Source of the DNA: Murinocardiopsis flavida
GTDB taxonomy: Bacteria; Actinomycetota; Actinomycetes; Streptosporangiales; Streptosporangiaceae
DNA length: 64,000 bases
Reading direction: 5' to 3'
NCBI RefSeq assembly: GCF_003014485.1
Contig: NZ_PYGA01000006.1
Location: 62,001 to 126,000, forward strand
Of this stretch, positions 61,120 to 64,000 are shown in pieces. The notes below the pieces were generated by a model, which saw nothing but the letters and a program-made list of their open reading frames with translations, did no database searches and was not told the DNA's origin. Position numbers and translations under genes: made by a program. How positions within the stretch are numbered: the stretch's first letter is position 1; every line of letters begins with the position of its first letter.

Positions 61120-61965
61120 TCAGCGCAACGGCGCGTTCGGACCGTCGGGGCGCCGCGAGCGCTCGGTGACGACCCGCTCGGCCACCGCCGACACATCGCT
61201 CTCGGGCAGCCGCCGATGACCGTCGTCGGTGATGACATCGACCAGGGGGTAGATCTTGCGGTAGACGTCGGGCCCGCCGGTGGCGGAGTCGTCGTCGGCG
61301 GCGTCGTAGAGGGCCTGGAGCGCCACCACGACCGCGTCGTCCTGGGTGAGGTCGTCGCGGTAGAGCTTCTTCAGTGAGCCCCTGGCGTAGACCGAACCCG
61401 ACCCGATGGAGTGGTAGCGCTGCTCCTCGTAGCGCCCGCCCACGGGGTCGTAACTGAAGATGCGGCCGGTGTCGTCGGCTTCGTCGTAGCCCACCAGCAG
61501 CGGGACGACCACGAACCCCTGCATGGCCATGGCGAGGTTGCCGCGGATCATGGTCGCCAAGCGGTTCGCCTTGCCCTCCAGGGACAGCGACCGGCCGTTG
61601 TTCTTCTCGTAGTGCTCCAGCTCCATCTGGAAGAGCTTCGCCAGCTCGATGCCGATACCGGCGGCGCCCGCGATGGCGACGGCGGAGAACTCGTCGGCGC
61701 GGAACAGCTTGTCCATGTCGCGGTTGGCGATGACGTTGCCGGAGGTGGCCCGCCGGTCGCCGGAGAGCACGACGCCGCCGGGGAAGGTCATCGCGACGAT
61801 GGTGGTGGCTTCGGGGGTGAGTTGCGCAGCGGAGCCCTGGGGAAGGTCGCGGCGCCCCGGCAGCAGTTCGGGGTGGACCGCGCCGAGAAAGTCCATGAAC
61901 GACGAGGTACCCGGATTCATGTAGGCCGCGGGCAGTCGCCCGCCTCCCTCGAATGCTTCAGACAC
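61120..61965 (-). CDS. prcB: 20S proteasome beta subunit PrcB, propeptide form
   Basis: 281 aa from GTG 61965, with GAAGGGAG upstream. A propeptide of 53 residues precedes [18 protein letters not shown], where autolysis should expose Thr54 as the nucleophile; conserved catalytic Asp/Lys residues follow ([18 protein letters not shown]). Cytoplasmic catalytic subunit of the PrcAB particle that degrades pupylated proteins. 255 bp separate it from pup, longer than usual. Confidence 0.95.
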   Translation of the reverse strand: MSEAFEGGGRLPAAYMNPGTSSFMDFLGAVHPELLPGRRDLPQGSAAQLTPEATTIVAMTFPGGVVLSGDRRATSGNVIANRDMDKLFRADEFSAVAIAGAAGIGIELAKLFQMELEHYEKNNGRSLSLEGKANRLATMIRGNLAMAMQGFVVVPLLVGYDEADDTGRIFSYDPVGGRYEEQRYHSIGSGSVYARGSLKKLYRDDLTQDDAVVVALQALYDAADDDSATGGPDVYRKIYPLVDVITDDGHRRLPESDVSAVAERVVTERSRRPDGPNAPLR

Positions 61966-62220
61966 GCGACTCCCTTCGCTGGCACCCCGGGCCCGGGAGG
62001 ACCGGCCGGGATGCGACGGGTGACCAACAACTGCCGACGCGATCGACCCTACTGAGCACCAAGGACGATCGTGTACTCCCCTGTCTCCTATCCGCTCTCG
62101 GCGAACCGCGGATCCGGAATCCGTTCCATGCGCGAATCCGGCCGTCTCTCGTCTCCGCCGGAACCCTGCGGCAGCCTTCGTCCGGCCTCGGACTCCGCGC
62201 TGCCGAATGTCCGATATGTC
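61966..62220. other. pup-prcB spacer
   Basis: 255 bp between the pup stop and the prcB start. Open frames here are shadow-like. No gene seen. A second promoter for prcBA is possible, but I could not place a convincing -35/-10 pair. Confidence 0.4.
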
Positions 62221-62424
62221 TTACTCGCCCCCTTTTTGTACGAATTGCCGGACAAAGTCTTCCGAATTCGACTCGAGCACCTCGTCGATCTCGTCGAGGA
62301 TGTCGTCGACGTCCTCGTCGAGCTTCTCGTTGCGCTCCTGGGTCTCGGTGCTCGCCTCGACCTCCTCCACGTCCTCGTCGGAGCGGTGGGCGTGCTTCTG
62401 TCCGCCGGTGTCCTTGCTGGCCAT
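62221..62424 (-). CDS. pup: Prokaryotic ubiquitin-like protein Pup, GGE-ended
   Basis: A 67-aa acidic, mostly disordered protein. Residues 19-50 form the ATPase-binding coiled-coil (DVEEVEAS..., DVDDILDEIDEVLESN), and the C-terminus is QKGGE. A terminal Glu, rather than Gln, means it needs no deamidation by Dop before PafA can use it. Shine-Dalgarno GGGAGG upstream, promoter at 62455-62484. First gene of the leftward proteasome block. Confidence 0.95.
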   Translation of the reverse strand: MASKDTGGQKHAHRSDEDVEEVEASTETQERNEKLDEDVDDILDEIDEVLESNSEDFVRQFVQKGGE

Positions 62425-62454
62425 CTCCGCAACCTCCCGTTCGGGGCTCTCGCC

Positions 62455-62484
62455 CTAATAGTGGCCATTCAGCGCCGGGCTCAA
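62455..62484 (-). promoter_or_regulatory. Sigma70-type promoter of pup
   Basis: On the minus strand, TTGAGC (62484-62479) and TATTAG (62460-62455) separated by 18 bp. The start would fall near 62447, giving a 5' leader of about 24 nt that contains the GGGAGG ribosome-binding site. Confidence 0.6.
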
Positions 62485-62636
62485 CCTTGATCACGGCGCA
62501 TCATTTTGGGCACGCTACCCCGTGCCCGACCGTACAGACGTTCCCACCGCGCCAGGGTGGCGCACGCCATACGGCATCGCCTCACATCGAGTAGTCGGCA
62601 TGCAGCCCATGGACCCGAGGACCGGCCGGATATCAG

Positions 62637-62650
62637 CAGGTGAGCACCTG
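62637..62650. promoter_or_regulatory. Palindrome upstream of the dehydratase gene
   Basis: CAGGTG-AG-CACCTG is a perfect 6-bp-arm dyad, 99 bp before the GTG at 62750. It could be an operator for a sugar-acid regulator, but no regulator is adjacent in the window. Confidence 0.35.
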
Positions 62651-62749
62651 TCGGCGGGATCCCCGGGCGCCACGGCCGCGCGCCGGCGGCCCGTTCCCCG
62701 TGGCGCCGCGGGCACCGGCGTCCGTCCACCTATCAGGAGGAGCAGCACT

Positions 62750-63964
62750 GTGAAGATCACCGACGTCAAGGTCATCGTCGCGTCCCCCGGCCGCAACTAC
62801 GCGACCCTGAAGATCACCACCGATGACGGGCTGGTCGGGTGGGGCGACGCCACCCTCAACGGCCGCGAGCTGGCCGTGGCCGCCTACCTGCGCGACCATG
62901 TGGGCCCGCTGCTGATCGGGAAGGACGCGCACCGGATCGGCGACATCTGGCAGTACCTGTACCAGGGCGGGTACTGGCGGCGCGGCCCCGTGACGATGAC
63001 GGCGATCGCCGCCGTGGACGTCGCGCTGTGGGACATCAAGGGCAAGGCCGCCGGGCTGCCCGTGTACCAGCTCCTCGGCGGCGCCGCGCGCGACGGTGTC
63101 ACGGTGTACGGCCACGCCAACGGCGCCGACGTCCCGGAGCTGCTCGCGGACGTGCAGCGGTTCGTCGACGCGGGGTACCGGGCGGTGCGGGTGCAGACCG
63201 CCGTCCCCGGCCTGGAACGGACCTACGGCATGGGCGGCAACAGCACCGACGTCACCTACGAGCCGGCCGACGGCGCGCTGCCGAGCGAGCACGTGTGGGA
63301 GACCGGGCCCTACCTGGACCATCTGCCGAAGGTGGTGGCGGCGGTGCGCGCGGAGTTCGGCTATGGGGTGCACCTGCTGCACGACGTGCACCACCGGCTG
63401 TCGCCCATCGAGGCGGGGAGGTTGGGCCGGTCGCTGGAGCCGTACCGGATGTTCTGGATCGAGGACGCGACCCCCGCGGAGGACCAGGAGGCGTTCCGGC
63501 TGATCCGGCAGCACACCACGACCCCGCTGGCGGTGGGCGAGGTGTTCAACTCGATCTGGGACTGCCAGCACCTGATCACGAACCGGCTGATCGACTACAT
63601 CCGCACGTCCGTCTCGCACACCGGCGGCATCACGCACCTGCGCCGGGTGTTCGACCTGGCGCACCTGTACGGGGTGCGGTCGGGGTCGCACGGAGCGGGC
63701 GACCTGTCGCCGATCTCGTTCGCAGCGGCGCTCCACCTCGACCTGGCGATCCCGAACTTCGGGATGCAGGAGTACATGGGGCATCTGCCGCCGTGGGACG
63801 AGGTGTTCTCGGTGGGCTACGAGTTCGCCGACGGCCTGTTCCACCCCGGCGACGCCGCCGGGCTCGGCGTGGACTTCGACGAGGCCGCCGCCGAGCGGTT
63901 CCCGTACGAGCCGAGGTACCTGCCGGTAAACCGGCTGCGCGACGGCTCGATGCACGACTGGTAG
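62750..63964 (+). CDS. D-mannonate dehydratase-like enolase-superfamily protein (ManD/RspA type)
   Basis: 404 aa from GTG 62750 with AGGAGG at 62735-62740; the length equals ManD. N-terminal capping domain [39 protein letters not shown], barrel GHANGAD, metal-ligand region [36 protein letters not shown] and [15 protein letters not shown], and the C-terminal [32 protein letters not shown]. These are the mannonate/gluconate dehydratase signatures. It should dehydrate D-mannonate (or related sugar acid) to 2-keto-3-deoxygluconate. Many RspA-group members have low activity, so the substrate is tentative. No sugar-acid partners in view. Confidence 0.85.
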   Translation: MKITDVKVIVASPGRNYATLKITTDDGLVGWGDATLNGRELAVAAYLRDHVGPLLIGKDAHRIGDIWQYLYQGGYWRRGPVTMTAIAAVDVALWDIKGKAAGLPVYQLLGGAARDGVTVYGHANGADVPELLADVQRFVDAGYRAVRVQTAVPGLERTYGMGGNSTDVTYEPADGALPSEHVWETGPYLDHLPKVVAAVRAEFGYGVHLLHDVHHRLSPIEAGRLGRSLEPYRMFWIEDATPAEDQEAFRLIRQHTTTPLAVGEVFNSIWDCQHLITNRLIDYIRTSVSHTGGITHLRRVFDLAHLYGVRSGSHGAGDLSPISFAAALHLDLAIPNFGMQEYMGHLPPWDEVFSVGYEFADGLFHPGDAAGLGVDFDEAAAERFPYEPRYLPVNRLRDGSMHDW

Positions 63965-63976
63965 CCGGTGCGCCGG

Positions 63977-64000
63977 GCCGGCGCGGAGCCCCGCGCCGGC
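63977..64000. terminator. Hairpin after the dehydratase gene, at the window edge
   Basis: 10-bp arms GCCGGCGCGG (63977-63986) and CCGCGCCGGC (63991-64000) around AGCC, 13 bp past the stop. The window ends at the last base of the stem, so a U-tract cannot be assessed. Confidence 0.5.

Larger units (their letters stand above)
62425..62749. other. Intergenic region between pup and a mannonate dehydratase-like gene
   Basis: 325 bp between divergent starts. It holds the pup promoter (62455-62484) and a CAGGTG-AG-CACCTG palindrome (62637-62650) nearer the plus-strand gene. Dop, which precedes pup in many actinobacteria, is not present. No other gene seen. Confidence 0.5.

Overview
This window is high-GC DNA from an actinomycete. 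The combination of a Pup-proteasome locus, a fused PafBC regulator, a HelY-type helicase, a DUF397 protein, an MsiK/UgpC-type shared sugar-ABC ATPase and heavy use of GTG starts with ATGA/GTGA coupling points to Actinomycetia. A Nocardiopsis/Streptomonospora/Thermobifida-like (Nocardiopsaceae) host is my best guess, but this is inferred from gene content only. I see no rRNA, tRNA, IS element, prophage or CRISPR array.

Region 1 (1-17.2 kb) is a patchwork of small regulator-target pairs and orphan surface proteins. It holds a truncated TetR divergent from a DUF418 membrane protein, a DoxX protein divergent from a TetR, a TetR upstream of an MFS exporter, a PadR coupled to a beta-lactamase-like serine hydrolase, and a MerR divergent from a methyltransferase. 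Most of these carry a clear palindrome in the shared intergenic space. Also here are lipoproteins, a GNAT, FxsA, a HAD-IIA phosphatase, a permuted papain-like hydrolase, an orphan Fe3+-type binding protein and an unrecognised 243-aa protein.

Region 2 (17.2-24.1 kb) is a polyol catabolic locus. A SorC regulator and xylulokinase are transcribed leftward; a medium-chain polyol dehydrogenase and a binding protein plus two permeases run rightward. The likely flow is uptake of a pentitol (arabitol or xylitol), oxidation to xylulose, and phosphorylation. It has no ATPase of its own. Region 3 (24.1-33 kb) has apolipoprotein N-acyltransferase (lnt), an isolated MsiK/UgpC-type ATPase behind a 765-bp leader, and a complete leftward sugar-ABC operon whose first permease carries a large extracytoplasmic insert with a beta-sandwich-like segment.

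Region 4 (33-44.5 kb) contains an acyl-CoA dehydrogenase, a secreted glucose/sorbosone-dehydrogenase-like protein with PKD and CBM6-like modules, and then a compact seven-gene rightward cluster: inositol-phosphate synthase, UbiA prenyltransferase (EboC-like), TIM-barrel isomerase, EboA, TatD hydrolase (EboB-like), EboE, and an EboF-like phosphodiesterase. This is a version of the ebo metabolite-traffic cluster in which an inositol-phosphate synthase is present and no dehydroquinate-synthase-like EboD is seen. It is the least understood and most interesting system here. It ends at a 46-bp perfect palindrome.

Region 5 (44.5-49.6 kb) is a leftward alpha-glucoside/trehalose-type ABC transporter without ATPase, divergent from a GH13 alpha-glucosidase, with LacI-type and direct-repeat operator candidates between them. 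Region 6 (49.6-62.5 kb) is a leftward housekeeping block: pup, prcB, prcA, pafA, a two-module FKBP lipoprotein, pafBC, a 59-aa membrane protein, tatA, tatC, a DUF397 protein, a diacylglycerol-kinase-family protein and helY. dop and arc/mpa, which often precede pup, are not in the window; a D-mannonate dehydratase-like enolase-superfamily gene lies there instead.
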